DNA from: Candidatus Paceibacter sp. | GTDB taxonomy: Bacteria; Patescibacteria; ABY1; S139-126 | Direction of reading: 5' to 3' | Length of the DNA: 64,000 bases | Assembly (NCBI GenBank): GCA_020724865.1 | Contig: DYGA01000003.1 | Location: forward strand, 62,001 to 126,000 | Shown here: positions 14,510-23,479 of the stretch, piece by piece | How the letters are laid out: each line of letters begins with the position of its first letter | How positions within the stretch are numbered: position 1 is the stretch's first letter | Position numbers and translations under genes: made by a program | Notes under the pieces: model-generated | Database searches by the model: none | What the model was told of the DNA's origin: nothing | Seen by the model: only the letters and a program-made list of their open reading frames with translations

Positions 14510-14527
14510 TTTTTAATATAAAATTAA
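14506..14527 (+). terminator. AT-only hairpin after the 538-aa gene
   Basis: TTAATTTT (14506-14513) pairs with AAAATTAA (14520-14527) around a 6-base loop, followed by a T-run (ATTTTTT). The stem contains no G-C pair, so termination would be weak. Confidence 0.3.
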
Positions 14528-14553
14528 AATTTTTTATCAATTTTACAGCAGGA

Positions 14554-14582
14554 TTGACAAAATCCATTTTTTTTGCTATACT
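14554..14582 (+). promoter_or_regulatory. Consensus sigma-70 promoter of the CAP-domain gene
   Basis: TTGACA (14554-14559), exactly 17 bases, TATACT (14577-14582). This is the best -35/-10 match in the window. Expected start is near 14589. Confidence 0.75.
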
Positions 14583-14601
14583 TATATGTTTACAAATAAT
14601 T

Positions 14602-14610
14602 TGCTATAAT
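14602..14610 (+). promoter_or_regulatory. Second, extended -10 box next to the CAP gene ATG
   Basis: TGCTATAAT with the TGn extension (TATAAT at 14605-14610). Expected start is near 14617, 4 bases before ATG 14621. The same TGCTATAAT string occurs at 25828-25835 and on the minus strand at 32521-32529. Confidence 0.5.
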
Positions 14611-14620
14611 ATATATAGAC

Positions 14621-15997
14621 ATGGATAAAGATAATAAAAAATTAGTCAAAAAGAAAAGAAGTAAAAGTTGGCAATGGTTGTGTGTATTATTTGGCATTGG
14701 ATTATTATTATATCCGCAAAGAAAAAAAATTCAAAAAAAAGTTAAGCAACCAATTAACCGTTTTGCTTTAATTTTAAATGAAGAGTGTAAATATATTCCG
14801 GAAAAAATGGCATCTATGAGAACCCGTATTAAAAATTATTTACAAGATTTTTTTATTCCTTCATCTCGTAACGACCATCAACCTCACGGTCTGTCTACGC
14901 GGTTACTCAAATTTTATGCCGTTATTTTAATATTAATAAAATTGTTGACAGTTGGCTTTTTATTTTTTACATACCCTAGTCCAGCCGTTTTATCACAAAA
15001 AATTTCCCAAGAAATATTTGAATTGACCAATAATTCACGTAAGGCTGAAAATATCAATGAACTAAGTTGGAATACTGAACTTACCAGAGCCGCTCAGGCT
15101 AAAGCTGAAGATATGATAAAAAATAACTATTTTGCTCATATTGGACCTGATGGTAAACAACCTTGGGAATGGATAAATAAAGGCGATTATTATTTTCTCT
15201 ACATGGGAGAAAATTTGGCCATGGATTTTTCTTCGGCCAAGATTGCTCATAGCGCCTTTCAACAGTCTCCCACACATTGGAAAAATATCATGAATCCAAA
15301 ATATAAAGATATGGGAGTGGGTGTGGCAGTAGGTAAAATAAATGATCGAGATACAATAGTTTTGGTAGAATTTTTTGGCGCTCAGAAAGAGTTATCACCA
15401 ATAGTGCCAGTTGCTCAGGCGGCTGTAGATACATCAGTCGCAGCTGCTACAACACCAACTACCAACAACCAAGATATTTTAGTTACTGCACCGATTGCAT
15501 CTGTTGAACAGCCAGTAGTTACTAATACAACTCCAACGGTAGTTAGCCAAGAAGAAATAAACAAGCAAATTTCAGAAACAGCGTTAAAACCAGAAGAAGA
15601 AGTCAAACAAAATAAAGAGGAAAATATTATACCCGAATCTATTCCAGAACCAGAAAAAGTGAATGAAGAATTACAAGCTCCTGTTCCTCAACAGTTGGTT
15701 GCGGAAATAATGATTCCTGAACAAGTTGATATTTCTGATCAAGCCGTTTTAGTATCTAGTATCGAAGAATCAACCCAGAAAAGCTTAGTTGAATATGTAG
15801 TTATTTTTAGTCGTTATGCATTGTTGGTATTTTTAGTTGTTTTATTGGTAATGTTACTGATAAATATTTTAGTCAAACCTCATATTCAACACAGTAAGGT
15901 AATATTACAAACCTTAGGGGTTATTTTACTAGTATCAACATTACTTTTAACCAGATTCCATTTTATTGAAGAAATTCAACATATCCTTATATTTTAA
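14621..15997 (+). CDS. CAP (SCP/PR1) domain membrane protein
   Basis: The 458-residue protein has a basic N-terminus, a hydrophobic segment at about 18-31 and a transmembrane helix at about 97-117. The CAP domain (about 125-253) shows LTRAAQAKAEDM, YFAHIGPDGKQPW (first conserved His), GENLA, SPTHWKNIMNPKYKDMGVGVA (second His) and VEFFGA. A proline-, glutamate- and threonine-rich linker (about 255-385) leads to two C-terminal helices (about 388-412 and 428-447). CAP domains in bacteria are extracytoplasmic and of diverse, mostly unknown function; the conserved His pair can bind metal. The gene has two promoters and a strong terminator, so it is monocistronic and possibly well expressed. Confidence 0.88.
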   Translation: MDKDNKKLVKKKRSKSWQWLCVLFGIGLLLYPQRKKIQKKVKQPINRFALILNEECKYIPEKMASMRTRIKNYLQDFFIPSSRNDHQPHGLSTRLLKFYAVILILIKLLTVGFLFFTYPSPAVLSQKISQEIFELTNNSRKAENINELSWNTELTRAAQAKAEDMIKNNYFAHIGPDGKQPWEWINKGDYYFLYMGENLAMDFSSAKIAHSAFQQSPTHWKNIMNPKYKDMGVGVAVGKINDRDTIVLVEFFGAQKELSPIVPVAQAAVDTSVAAATTPTTNNQDILVTAPIASVEQPVVTNTTPTVVSQEEINKQISETALKPEEEVKQNKEENIIPESIPEPEKVNEELQAPVPQQLVAEIMIPEQVDISDQAVLVSSIEESTQKSLVEYVVIFSRYALLVFLVVLLVMLLINILVKPHIQHSKVILQTLGVILLVSTLLLTRFHFIEEIQHILIF

Positions 15998-16012
15998 GTA
16001 AAAAATTATTAT

Positions 16013-16054
16013 GCAAAAAGCCTACTTGACAGTAAAAGTAGGCTTTTTGCTTTG
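16013..16054 (+). terminator. Rho-independent terminator after the CAP gene
   Basis: A 15-bp stem, GCAAAAAGCCTACTT (16013-16027) with AAGTAGGCTTTTTGC (16036-16050), loop of 8 bases, followed by TTTG. The T-run within the stem's 3' arm would serve as the release tract. Confidence 0.85.
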
Positions 16055-16106
16055 CAGGTTAAATTATGTTAAAATATTAATAAATTATTAATTTAAAATA
16101 CATTCT

Positions 16107-17105
16107 ATGATTGGAGAAAAAAACATAATTGTTACTGGAGGAGCGGGGTTTATTGGATCACATTTATGTGATGAATTGGTCAAACAGAAAGCCAATGTGA
16201 TCTGTATAGACAATTTTATTAGCGGAACTAGGGGTAATATTGAATTTTTACTACAGCAACCAAATTTTAGATTTGTCAATCATGACGTTTCTGAACCAAT
16301 TGATTTAGAATCTTTACCAGAATTAAAAAATTTTCATATTGGCGCCAAAGGCATACAGGAAATATATCATTTGGCTTGCCCTATTGCCTATAAAGATTAT
16401 AGTGAACTACCATTGGAAACGATTATTACCAATTCTCATGGGACTAGAAATATGTTGGAGTTAGCTGTTAAATATAAAGCCAAGTTTTTGTTAGCATCAT
16501 CTTCAGCTATTTACGGCGAACCCTTAAAAAATATTAAGTATTTTAAAGAAGATTATTGGGGATATGTAAATACTATTGGAGCGAGAAGTTCTTATAATGA
16601 AGGTAAACGTTTTGCTGAAAGTTTAACTTATAATTATGGTTTATATCATAATCTCAATACTAAAATTATCAGAATATTCCAAACTTATGGTCCACGTATG
16701 AGATTTAATGATGCCCGTATGATTCCCGATATAATTCGGTCTGCTTTAGCAGGTGAAGAGCTTGTAATTTATGGTGAAGAAGGTGTTACTACTTCGTTTA
16801 TGTATATTTCTGACTTGATAGATGGTTTATTGAAAGCCATGGTTGCTGAAGGTAATATTGTAGTAAATATGGGGCACCCTAAAGAAATTATGGTTGAAGA
16901 AGCAGCTCGTATCATCAAAGAATTAACTGAATCAAATTCACAAATTGTTTACCGTGAGTCACCACAATATATTTTAAAACATGGTTTGCCTGATATAACT
17001 AAAGCCAAAGAAATTTTAGGTTGGTTCCCATTGGTTGATTTAAAATCAGGTTTAAGTAAAACAATTGAATATATGAAAGCCCAACAAGGTTTGTTGGGAA
17101 TATAG
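16107..17105 (+). CDS. NAD-dependent sugar-nucleotide enzyme, UDP-glucuronate decarboxylase-like
   Basis: The 332-residue protein is an extended short-chain dehydrogenase: N-terminal VTGGAGFIGSHLCDEL (NAD-binding GxxGxxG), IYHLACPIAYKDY, SSSAIYGEP (catalytic Ser), and SSYNEGKRFAESL (Tyr-x3-Lys pair). The phrases HLACP, YWGYVNTIGARSSYNEGKR and IFQTYGPRM match UDP-xylose synthase (UXS), which decarboxylates UDP-glucuronate to UDP-xylose. This would provide a pentose for the surface glycan made by the following glycosyltransferases. Relatives with similar sequence act on other uronates, so the exact product is inferred. It is the first gene of the polysaccharide region, downstream of a terminator. 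Confidence 0.8.
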   Translation: MIGEKNIIVTGGAGFIGSHLCDELVKQKANVICIDNFISGTRGNIEFLLQQPNFRFVNHDVSEPIDLESLPELKNFHIGAKGIQEIYHLACPIAYKDYSELPLETIITNSHGTRNMLELAVKYKAKFLLASSSAIYGEPLKNIKYFKEDYWGYVNTIGARSSYNEGKRFAESLTYNYGLYHNLNTKIIRIFQTYGPRMRFNDARMIPDIIRSALAGEELVIYGEEGVTTSFMYISDLIDGLLKAMVAEGNIVVNMGHPKEIMVEEAARIIKELTESNSQIVYRESPQYILKHGLPDITKAKEILGWFPLVDLKSGLSKTIEYMKAQQGLLGI

Positions 17106-17172
17106 TCCATTGAATATTTCAATTTTTTATGAGTGGATTTTTTTTAAATATATTTTAAATGTATCATAGTAT

Positions 17173-18090
17173 ATGAATATTTTAGTAACCGGTGGCGCAG
17201 GTTTTATTGGTTCGCATTTGGTTGACGAATTGATAAATAAAAAAAATAAAGTAGCTGTCATTGATAATCTTTCTACCGGCAGAAAAGATAATTTATCTAA
17301 GCAGGTTGATTTTTTTAAAATCGATATAGTAGATAAAAAAAATATAGAAAAAATTTTCAATAAATTTAAACCCGATGTTGTTTATCATTTAGCTGCTCAG
17401 AAAGATGTCAGATATTCTGTTAAAAATCCTGACATTGATGCTCAAATCAATATTTTAGGTTCATTAAATTTGATAAAACTATCTCTGAAATATCAGATAA
17501 AGAAATTTATTTTTGTATCCAGTGGTGGGGCCATTTATGATGAAAATGAAAATTTGCCCTTTACTGAAAATTCTAAAGTAAAACCTTTGTCGCCTTACGG
17601 TTTAGCTAAGTATACCATCGATCAGTATTTAGAGATTTTTCAAAACACAAATAATTTTCCCTTTGTTAGTTTAAGATTGGCAAATGTTTATGGTCCCAGG
17701 CAAGATCCATTGGGTGAAGCTGGAGTGGTGGCAATTTTTTTTAATACATTAAAAAATAATAAACAGCCACATTTAAATGGCGGGGGAAAACAAACTAGAG
17801 ATTTTGTCTATGTAAAGGATGTGGTGAATGCTTTATGGCAAGTAAGCCAATTTCCAGTTTTTGGCATTTATAATATTGGCACAGGCATTCCCACCAGTAT
17901 TGCTGAACTATTAAAATTGCAGCAATCTTTATGTGGAACAAATATTGAAGCTATTTTTAGTCCAGCTCAACCCGGTGAAGTAATGAGAAATGCTTTATCT
18001 TATCAAAAAGCCAAAAAAGATTTTTTTTGGCAACCGCAGTATGATTTAACTAAGGGTTTAATTGAGACAGTTAATTGGTTTAAAAATTAA
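17173..18090 (+). CDS. NAD-dependent UDP-hexose 4-epimerase family protein
   Basis: The 305-residue SDR protein starts with VTGGAGFIGSHLVDEL and VIDNLSTGR, a phrase typical of UDP-glucose/UDP-N-acetylglucosamine 4-epimerases. It has YHLAAQKDVRYS, a Ser-rich catalytic strand VSSGGAIYDE, the SPYGLAKY Tyr-x3-Lys pair, NVYGPRQDP and TRDFVYVKDV. The expected reaction is interconversion of UDP-glucose and UDP-galactose (or the N-acetyl forms). It sits between the UXS-like gene and a polyprenol-type glycosyltransferase. Substrate specificity cannot be read by eye. Confidence 0.82.
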   Translation: MNILVTGGAGFIGSHLVDELINKKNKVAVIDNLSTGRKDNLSKQVDFFKIDIVDKKNIEKIFNKFKPDVVYHLAAQKDVRYSVKNPDIDAQINILGSLNLIKLSLKYQIKKFIFVSSGGAIYDENENLPFTENSKVKPLSPYGLAKYTIDQYLEIFQNTNNFPFVSLRLANVYGPRQDPLGEAGVVAIFFNTLKNNKQPHLNGGGKQTRDFVYVKDVVNALWQVSQFPVFGIYNIGTGIPTSIAELLKLQQSLCGTNIEAIFSPAQPGEVMRNALSYQKAKKDFFWQPQYDLTKGLIETVNWFKN

Positions 18091-18095
18091 TTTTT

Positions 18096-18761
18096 ATGAA
18101 AATATATATTGTTATACCCGCATTCAATGAGGCAGATCATATTACTAAAGTTATTACTGATTTGAAAAATCACGGATACGAAAATATAGTCGTTGTTGAT
18201 GACGGATCAACCGATGGAACTTTTGAACTCGCCAAAAAAAATCAAGTGAAAGTTTTGCAGCACGTGGTTAATCGCGGTATGGGAGCAGCTTTACAAACCG
18301 GAAATGATTTTGCTTTAAAACAGGGGGCTGAAGTGATAGTTCATTTTGATGCTGATGGTCAAATGTTGGCTAGTGATATAAAAAATATGGTTGATCCGAT
18401 AATTAACGAAAAAATTGATATTACATTGGGCAGCAGATTTTTAAGTTCTAAAGGTGAAATGCCTTTGTCTAAAAAATATATTATCCATCCTTTAGCCAAA
18501 GTTATAAATTATTTTTTTACTAGGTTATGGTTGTCTGATGTTCACAACGGATTTCGTGCGCTGTCTGCTCAGGCAGCAAAAAAAATTATAATTACCCAAG
18601 ATCGGATGGCTCATAATACAGAAATAGTTGAAAAAATTAAAAAATATCATTTAAAATATCGAGAAGTTCCCGTTACTATTAAATATTATGAATATGGTCA
18701 ATCAATCGGCGGTGGTTTGAAAATATTACGAGATTTATTAATTGGTAAATTAATACGTTAG
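18096..18761 (+). CDS. Family 2 glycosyltransferase, polyprenyl-phosphate mannose/glucose synthase-like
   Basis: The 221-residue protein has the DPM1-type family 2 signatures: IVIPAFNEADHI, VVVDDGSTDGT, NRGMGAALQTGNDFAL, HFDADGQM (DxD) and GSRFL, followed by LSDVHNGFRALSAQAAK. There are no membrane helices. Such enzymes put a sugar on a polyprenyl phosphate carrier. The next gene encodes a DUF2304 membrane protein, a pairing commonly seen for this type of enzyme, in which the small protein probably anchors or assists the transferase. The two genes are separated by only 2 bases. Confidence 0.88.
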   Translation: MKIYIVIPAFNEADHITKVITDLKNHGYENIVVVDDGSTDGTFELAKKNQVKVLQHVVNRGMGAALQTGNDFALKQGAEVIVHFDADGQMLASDIKNMVDPIINEKIDITLGSRFLSSKGEMPLSKKYIIHPLAKVINYFFTRLWLSDVHNGFRALSAQAAKKIIITQDRMAHNTEIVEKIKKYHLKYREVPVTIKYYEYGQSIGGGLKILRDLLIGKLIR

Positions 18762-18763
18762 CT

Positions 18764-19111
18764 ATGAATATAATTCAATACATTTTATTATTGTTAATTA
18801 TTTTTGTAATTCACCGAATCTGGACACGTTGGCATAATCGCGAAATTAGTAGGCGGGAATGGTTAGGTTGGAGCTTATTTTGGTTGGCAGCTGGTATATC
18901 AGTTTTATTGCCCAAAACTACTGATTTAGTTGCAGGTAAATTGGGTTTAGCATCAGGTCGGGGTGTTGATCTTATAGTTTATATTTCAATCCCATTAATT
19001 TTTTATATATTATTTCGCCTCTTAGTTAAAATCGACAATCTGGAACAAAATATTACCAAGATCACCAGACATTTATCTCTTAGGGATAATATTGAAAAAA
19101 AAGAAGAATAA
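18764..19111 (+). CDS. DUF2304 family membrane protein
   Basis: The 115-residue protein has three hydrophobic helices (about 3-18, 33-49 and 68-90) and a C-terminal coiled-coil-like tail (KIDNLEQNITKITRHLSL). The middle portion with ISRREWLGWSLFWLAAGISV and VDLIVYISIPLIFYILF fits DUF2304. These proteins occur next to polyprenyl-phosphate glycosyltransferases, as here. The role is inferred to be a membrane partner of the upstream enzyme; none has been proved from the sequence. Confidence 0.8.
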   Translation: MNIIQYILLLLIIFVIHRIWTRWHNREISRREWLGWSLFWLAAGISVLLPKTTDLVAGKLGLASGRGVDLIVYISIPLIFYILFRLLVKIDNLEQNITKITRHLSLRDNIEKKEE

Positions 19112-19114
19112 AAT

Positions 19115-20149
19115 ATGATGAATGTGGCTGTTATAATTGTAACTTATAATAATCGTTTACAAATAATCGATTGTTTAAAAAGCGTTGCCAAACAAAGTTA
19201 TCAAAATAATTTTCAGATAGTGGTTGTAGATAACGGTTCGACAGATGATACTCAAGAGATTATAAAAGAAAATTTTCCTCAAGTTGTTCTTATTGAAAAT
19301 GAAAATAATGGTTATGCTGGAGGTAATAATATAGGTATTACTTGGGCTGAGAAACAGGGATATAATACTTTTGTTTTGTTGAATCCTGATATGGAGGTGG
19401 ATATTGATTGGTTGAAAGAACTGGTAAATTTAGCGGAAAAAAAAGACGAGGCAGGTATTGTCCAGTCTAAAGTACTTTTTTTTAATGAAAAGTATAGAGT
19501 TAATACTGTGGGTAATCCGTTACATTTTGCCGGTTTTTCTTGGTCAGGAGGTTTTAAAAATTTAAGTAGTCGTTACTTAGAACCTAAACCTATTGTGTCA
19601 GCATCGGGTAGTAGTTTATTAATAAAAAAACAGGTTATTGATAAGATCGGATATTTTGATGAAAATTTTTTTATGTATCATGAAGATGTTGATTTTAGTT
19701 GGCGGGCAAGATTGGCTGGTTATGAAATTTATTTAGCTCCCCTGTCAAAAGCTTTTCATAAATATACTTTTTCTTTTGGTACCAAAAAATTTTATTATGC
19801 AGAACGAAATCGTTTGGCAGTAGTTTTTACTCATTATAAATTTTTAACCTTAGTTTTATTGCTGCCCTTTTTAATTTTTACGGAAATAGCTATGTTACTT
19901 TATGCAATTTTCACCGGTTGGACTAAATATAAATTATTTTCTTGGGTTGGTTTTTTATTAATGATCCCGCAAATATTGATAAAAAGATTTAAACAAAATA
20001 AATTTCGTATGTTAAGTGATAGTAAAATTTTAAATTTGATGACTGATAAGCTTGATTTTGAAGCTTTGCAGAGTCCATTTATAAATTATTTATATAATCC
20101 TTTAGCTAAATTTTATTTTGTGTTTTTAAAACTTATTGTTAAATGGTAA
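19115..20149 (+). CDS. Family 2 glycosyltransferase, rhamnosyltransferase-like
   Basis: The 344-residue protein starts with VAVIIVTYNNRLQI, has VVVDNGSTDDTQEI, ENNGYAGGNNIGI and LLNPDMEVD (the DxD equivalent), and an acceptor region with SASGSSLLIKK and FMYHEDVDFSWRARLAG, which is the pattern of WbbL/RfbF-type rhamnosyltransferases. A hydrophobic segment at about 248-285 may anchor it to the membrane. The presence of an rml set at 27-31 kb makes dTDP-rhamnose a plausible donor. Two adjacent ATGs (19115 and 19118) are possible starts. Confidence 0.85.
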   Translation: MMNVAVIIVTYNNRLQIIDCLKSVAKQSYQNNFQIVVVDNGSTDDTQEIIKENFPQVVLIENENNGYAGGNNIGITWAEKQGYNTFVLLNPDMEVDIDWLKELVNLAEKKDEAGIVQSKVLFFNEKYRVNTVGNPLHFAGFSWSGGFKNLSSRYLEPKPIVSASGSSLLIKKQVIDKIGYFDENFFMYHEDVDFSWRARLAGYEIYLAPLSKAFHKYTFSFGTKKFYYAERNRLAVVFTHYKFLTLVLLLPFLIFTEIAMLLYAIFTGWTKYKLFSWVGFLLMIPQILIKRFKQNKFRMLSDSKILNLMTDKLDFEALQSPFINYLYNPLAKFYFVFLKLIVKW

Positions 20150-20153
20150 TCAT

Positions 20154-21251
20154 ATGAAAATAGCTCAAGTAACCGCTGTTTTTCCTCCTTATCGTGGTGG
20201 TATTGGTCAGGTTGCTTGGCATTATGCTAAGGGTCTAAGCGATTTAAAGGAAAAAGTTGAGGTCTTTACCATTGACTATGGTTTAAAGCAAAAATATAAT
20301 TTTCCTTGCCATTATTTATCAGCTTGGCCGCGTTGGGGCAAGGCAGGTTTTTGCCCTCAATTATTATGGCGTTTAGATAAATTTGATATAGTGCAACTTC
20401 ATTATCCTGCTTTTGGTTTAGCTGAAGTTACTAGTTTTTGGAGATTTATAAATAAAAATAAAAAGCTGTTTTTATTTTATCATCATGATTTAGTAGGAAA
20501 GGGTTGGTTGGGAAAATTTTTTTGGTTATATCAAAAATTATTTTTGCCTTTTATTTTAAAAATGGCCGATGTTATTTTGGTTTCCTCTTTAGATTATATT
20601 GCACACAGCGAAATAAAAAAATATTATTTTAATCATAAAGAAAAGTTTATTGCTTTACCTTTTGCTGCTGATGATATTTTTATTCCTTTACCAGAAAAAA
20701 AATATTCTGTAAAAAATATTTTATTTGTTGGCGGTCTTGATCGTAATCATTATTTTAAAGGTGTTGATAAACTAATCATGGCTTGCGCTCGATTACCGGT
20801 AGACAATTGGCAGTTAACAATTGTTGGTGAGGGAGAATTACTGCCTCTATATAAAAATTTAGCAGAAAAATTAGGTATCAAGGAAAAGGTTATTTTTACT
20901 GGAGCACAGACAGATTTTGAATTAGTTAAAATGTATCAAAATTCTTATATTTTTTGTTTGCCGAGTATTGATAAAACCGAAGCGTTTGGTTTGGTTTTAG
21001 TTGAAGCGATGGCCTGTGGATTGCCGGTTATTGCCAGCAATTTACCAGGGGTTAGGGGAGTAGTTAGAGAAAATGAATCTGGAATATTAGTTGAAGCTGG
21101 AAATGTTGATGATTTGGTAGTTAAAATAAACATGTTTTTAAATGATGAAGAAAAACAAAAAAAATATGGTCAACAAGCCAGTCAGATTGTTCAAAATGTT
21201 TATCGCTGGCCAAAAATAATAAAAGAACTACGAGAAATTTATTATGTTTAA
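20154..21251 (+). CDS. Family 4 glycosyltransferase
   Basis: The protein (365 residues from ATG 20154, chosen because it lies just after the previous stop at 20149) has a GT-B fold: N-terminal AQVTAVFPPYRGGIGQVAWHYA, then YHHDLVGKG; the C-terminal donor domain has FVGGLDRNHYFKGVDKLI, VGEGELLPLYKNLAEKLGI, FTGAQTDFELVKMYQNS and FGLVLVEAMACGLPVIAS with the conserved acidic pair. It follows the rhamnosyltransferase-like gene and overlaps the next gene by 8 bases, consistent with a single glycan-assembly operon. The donor sugar is unknown. Confidence 0.88.
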   Translation: MKIAQVTAVFPPYRGGIGQVAWHYAKGLSDLKEKVEVFTIDYGLKQKYNFPCHYLSAWPRWGKAGFCPQLLWRLDKFDIVQLHYPAFGLAEVTSFWRFINKNKKLFLFYHHDLVGKGWLGKFFWLYQKLFLPFILKMADVILVSSLDYIAHSEIKKYYFNHKEKFIALPFAADDIFIPLPEKKYSVKNILFVGGLDRNHYFKGVDKLIMACARLPVDNWQLTIVGEGELLPLYKNLAEKLGIKEKVIFTGAQTDFELVKMYQNSYIFCLPSIDKTEAFGLVLVEAMACGLPVIASNLPGVRGVVRENESGILVEAGNVDDLVVKINMFLNDEEKQKKYGQQASQIVQNVYRWPKIIKELREIYYV

Positions 21252-23472
21252 GTTTTTTTTACCTCAAATAAAAATTAAACGCAAAGATGTAAATATTATC
21301 TTTTGGTTAAATTTTTTGTTTTTGGGTATAAATTTATTTTGGCAAAATAATTTTCTAATAAATATTATTTTATTTACAATTTTTTTTGTTTTAGCCGGTT
21401 ATTATGCTGGTTTATACGCCAATAGATTGTTACAATTAGACAAATTTCGATCATTGGTTTTTGGTTACTTGACCTTAATTTATTTACTTAGTTTTGCGGT
21501 TGCGTTATTTGTAAATTTTTACAAGTATCATATTTTATTTGCCTATGTTTCAATTTTAATTGTTGGCGTAGTTATTTTTTTTGTAAGTAAAAATTTAGAT
21601 TGGTTGCCAGTAACCAGTAAAGATGATACTAGTAGAGGTATTACTGTTAGGCCACCTTTTTATTTAACATATTTATTACCCCTTTTCTTAATTGGCGGAA
21701 TATTACTTCTATTATCCGCGCGAACCGGTGATTATTTGATTACTCCTTGGCAGGTAATTCCCAAAATATATGTATATATATTTTTATTTGTCACTTTTAC
21801 AGTTGGTATTTTAATATTTTCTAAGTTAAAAACTGGCTTTATTATTTTGTTGATAATATTGCATTCTTATTTTTTACATGCTTATTTGCCAATAATTTAT
21901 GAAACTGGCTTTGGTGGTGATAAATGGCGTCATTTAGCCTCGGAAAAATTTTTAAAAACTGGCCAAGTTTATACTCCCAGTTTAATAGGCGAGCCTCTAC
22001 GTCTAATGACTTTAGGTCCTTGGCAGGTCCCAGAAGTATTGTTTGCTGGTAATAAAACTTCTTATGGCAATCAATGGGGATTGACTTTGTTGCTAAGTGA
22101 TTTTTTAGCAATAGATATTTTTTGGATTGATTACTGGTTGATTTTTATTTTATGGTCTTTTTTTATTCCTTTACTTTTATACCAGCTGGCTGGCTTTGTA
22201 TATCAATCAACTAAGTTTAAATTGTTAATAGCTTGGTTACCGACAATATTTTATACTTGGCAAGTTTTTGGAGCTGTCACTTTACCGGTTTCATTGGGGA
22301 TGATATTTTTTCTAGCAGTATTATATTTATGGTTATACTATTTGCAAACTAACAGTAAAAAAGTCAGAAATTTAGCGATTATTTTTACTTTTTTAATGTA
22401 TTTTGGCTATGTTTTGTATTTTATAATCATGTCAGTACTAGCAGTCGGTTTTTTGATATGGGGAGAAATAAAAAATAATACCTGGCGTCGAGCTTTATTA
22501 ACTATCATTATATTTTTAGCCTGTTTAGTAATTCCGGCGATGGAAATATTGATGGGTTACGGTTCTTTGCAGTCTGGCATTACAAATCCAGCTAAAATTT
22601 TTTCTCTCACCGCTGATGCTTTTGGAAACTTGACCGGTATAGTTGCTTTTATTCCTAGACCAACTCATATTGATCAGGGTAACTGGCTTTATAATCAAAC
22701 CAGACAAACGCAGAGCCAGGCTTCACTTTTTAGCTTAAGATTACTGCCATTATTTTTTACCAGCTTAGTATGGTTGTTGACATTATTGGGCATACAAAAA
22801 ATAAGAAAATTACCAGAAAAAAAGTTTGCTTTATTTATTCTATTATCATTTGCAGTTTTATTGTTTAGTTATATTTTTTCCTGGTATTTTATGGACGGAA
22901 ATCATATTTTAGCTAGACGATTGGATTTAACTATTACTTTTTTTTGGTTATTTTTAATTGGTTTAGGAATTTTTTATTTACTAGAAGATTTTTTGCCAAA
23001 GACAGATAATTTTATTAAAGTATACAGTTTAATAATATTTATTTCCTTGTTGGCCACTTCTACTTATAGTTCAGGCCCAGTTTTAGAGGTGGTCACCAAA
23101 GATGAAGTGATCGCTGCTCAATATGTTTGGGAAAGAATTGATAAAAAAAATAATTATTGTGTTGTAGCTAACACTTGGCCATTATTGGGATTGGAATATG
23201 TTTCAGGTCGGGAAATTATTGCCGGAGGTTTTCCTGTCTACTTAGAATATGCTCAGCCAGAAAGAGTAAAAATATTTGAAGGTTTAATTCGCAAACCATT
23301 GGCCGAAGATTGGATGGCTAAAGCCTTTGCAGTAACTCAAGCTAACGAATGTTGGTATATGACAGAAAAGCGTTGGATGTCAGATAAAGTTTGGGAAGAT
23401 AATTTGCGAATTTTTGGTGAACCTCAAATGCAGATAGGACAAGTTTATATTTGGCAAATAAAAAGAGATTAA
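21244..23472 (+). CDS. Large polytopic membrane protein, possible GT-C type glycosyltransferase
   Basis: The 742-residue protein has about 13-15 hydrophobic helices and no cytoplasmic enzyme domain. Position and topology, with a first extracytoplasmic loop between helices that includes YETGFGGDKWRH, resemble GT-C enzymes, which use polyprenyl-linked sugars on the outer face. A C-terminal soluble part (about 620-742, with VANTWPLLGLEYVSGREI) follows the last helix. I cannot identify a family-defining motif with certainty; the Asp in GGDKWRH is a candidate catalytic residue only. The gene overlaps the preceding glycosyltransferase and converges on the next gene with a 7-base gap. Confidence 0.65.
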   Translation: MFKFFLPQIKIKRKDVNIIFWLNFLFLGINLFWQNNFLINIILFTIFFVLAGYYAGLYANRLLQLDKFRSLVFGYLTLIYLLSFAVALFVNFYKYHILFAYVSILIVGVVIFFVSKNLDWLPVTSKDDTSRGITVRPPFYLTYLLPLFLIGGILLLLSARTGDYLITPWQVIPKIYVYIFLFVTFTVGILIFSKLKTGFIILLIILHSYFLHAYLPIIYETGFGGDKWRHLASEKFLKTGQVYTPSLIGEPLRLMTLGPWQVPEVLFAGNKTSYGNQWGLTLLLSDFLAIDIFWIDYWLIFILWSFFIPLLLYQLAGFVYQSTKFKLLIAWLPTIFYTWQVFGAVTLPVSLGMIFFLAVLYLWLYYLQTNSKKVRNLAIIFTFLMYFGYVLYFIIMSVLAVGFLIWGEIKNNTWRRALLTIIIFLACLVIPAMEILMGYGSLQSGITNPAKIFSLTADAFGNLTGIVAFIPRPTHIDQGNWLYNQTRQTQSQASLFSLRLLPLFFTSLVWLLTLLGIQKIRKLPEKKFALFILLSFAVLLFSYIFSWYFMDGNHILARRLDLTITFFWLFLIGLGIFYLLEDFLPKTDNFIKVYSLIIFISLLATSTYSSGPVLEVVTKDEVIAAQYVWERIDKKNNYCVVANTWPLLGLEYVSGREIIAGGFPVYLEYAQPERVKIFEGLIRKPLAEDWMAKAFAVTQANECWYMTEKRWMSDKVWEDNLRIFGEPQMQIGQVYIWQIKRD

Positions 23473-23479
23473 TTTATTT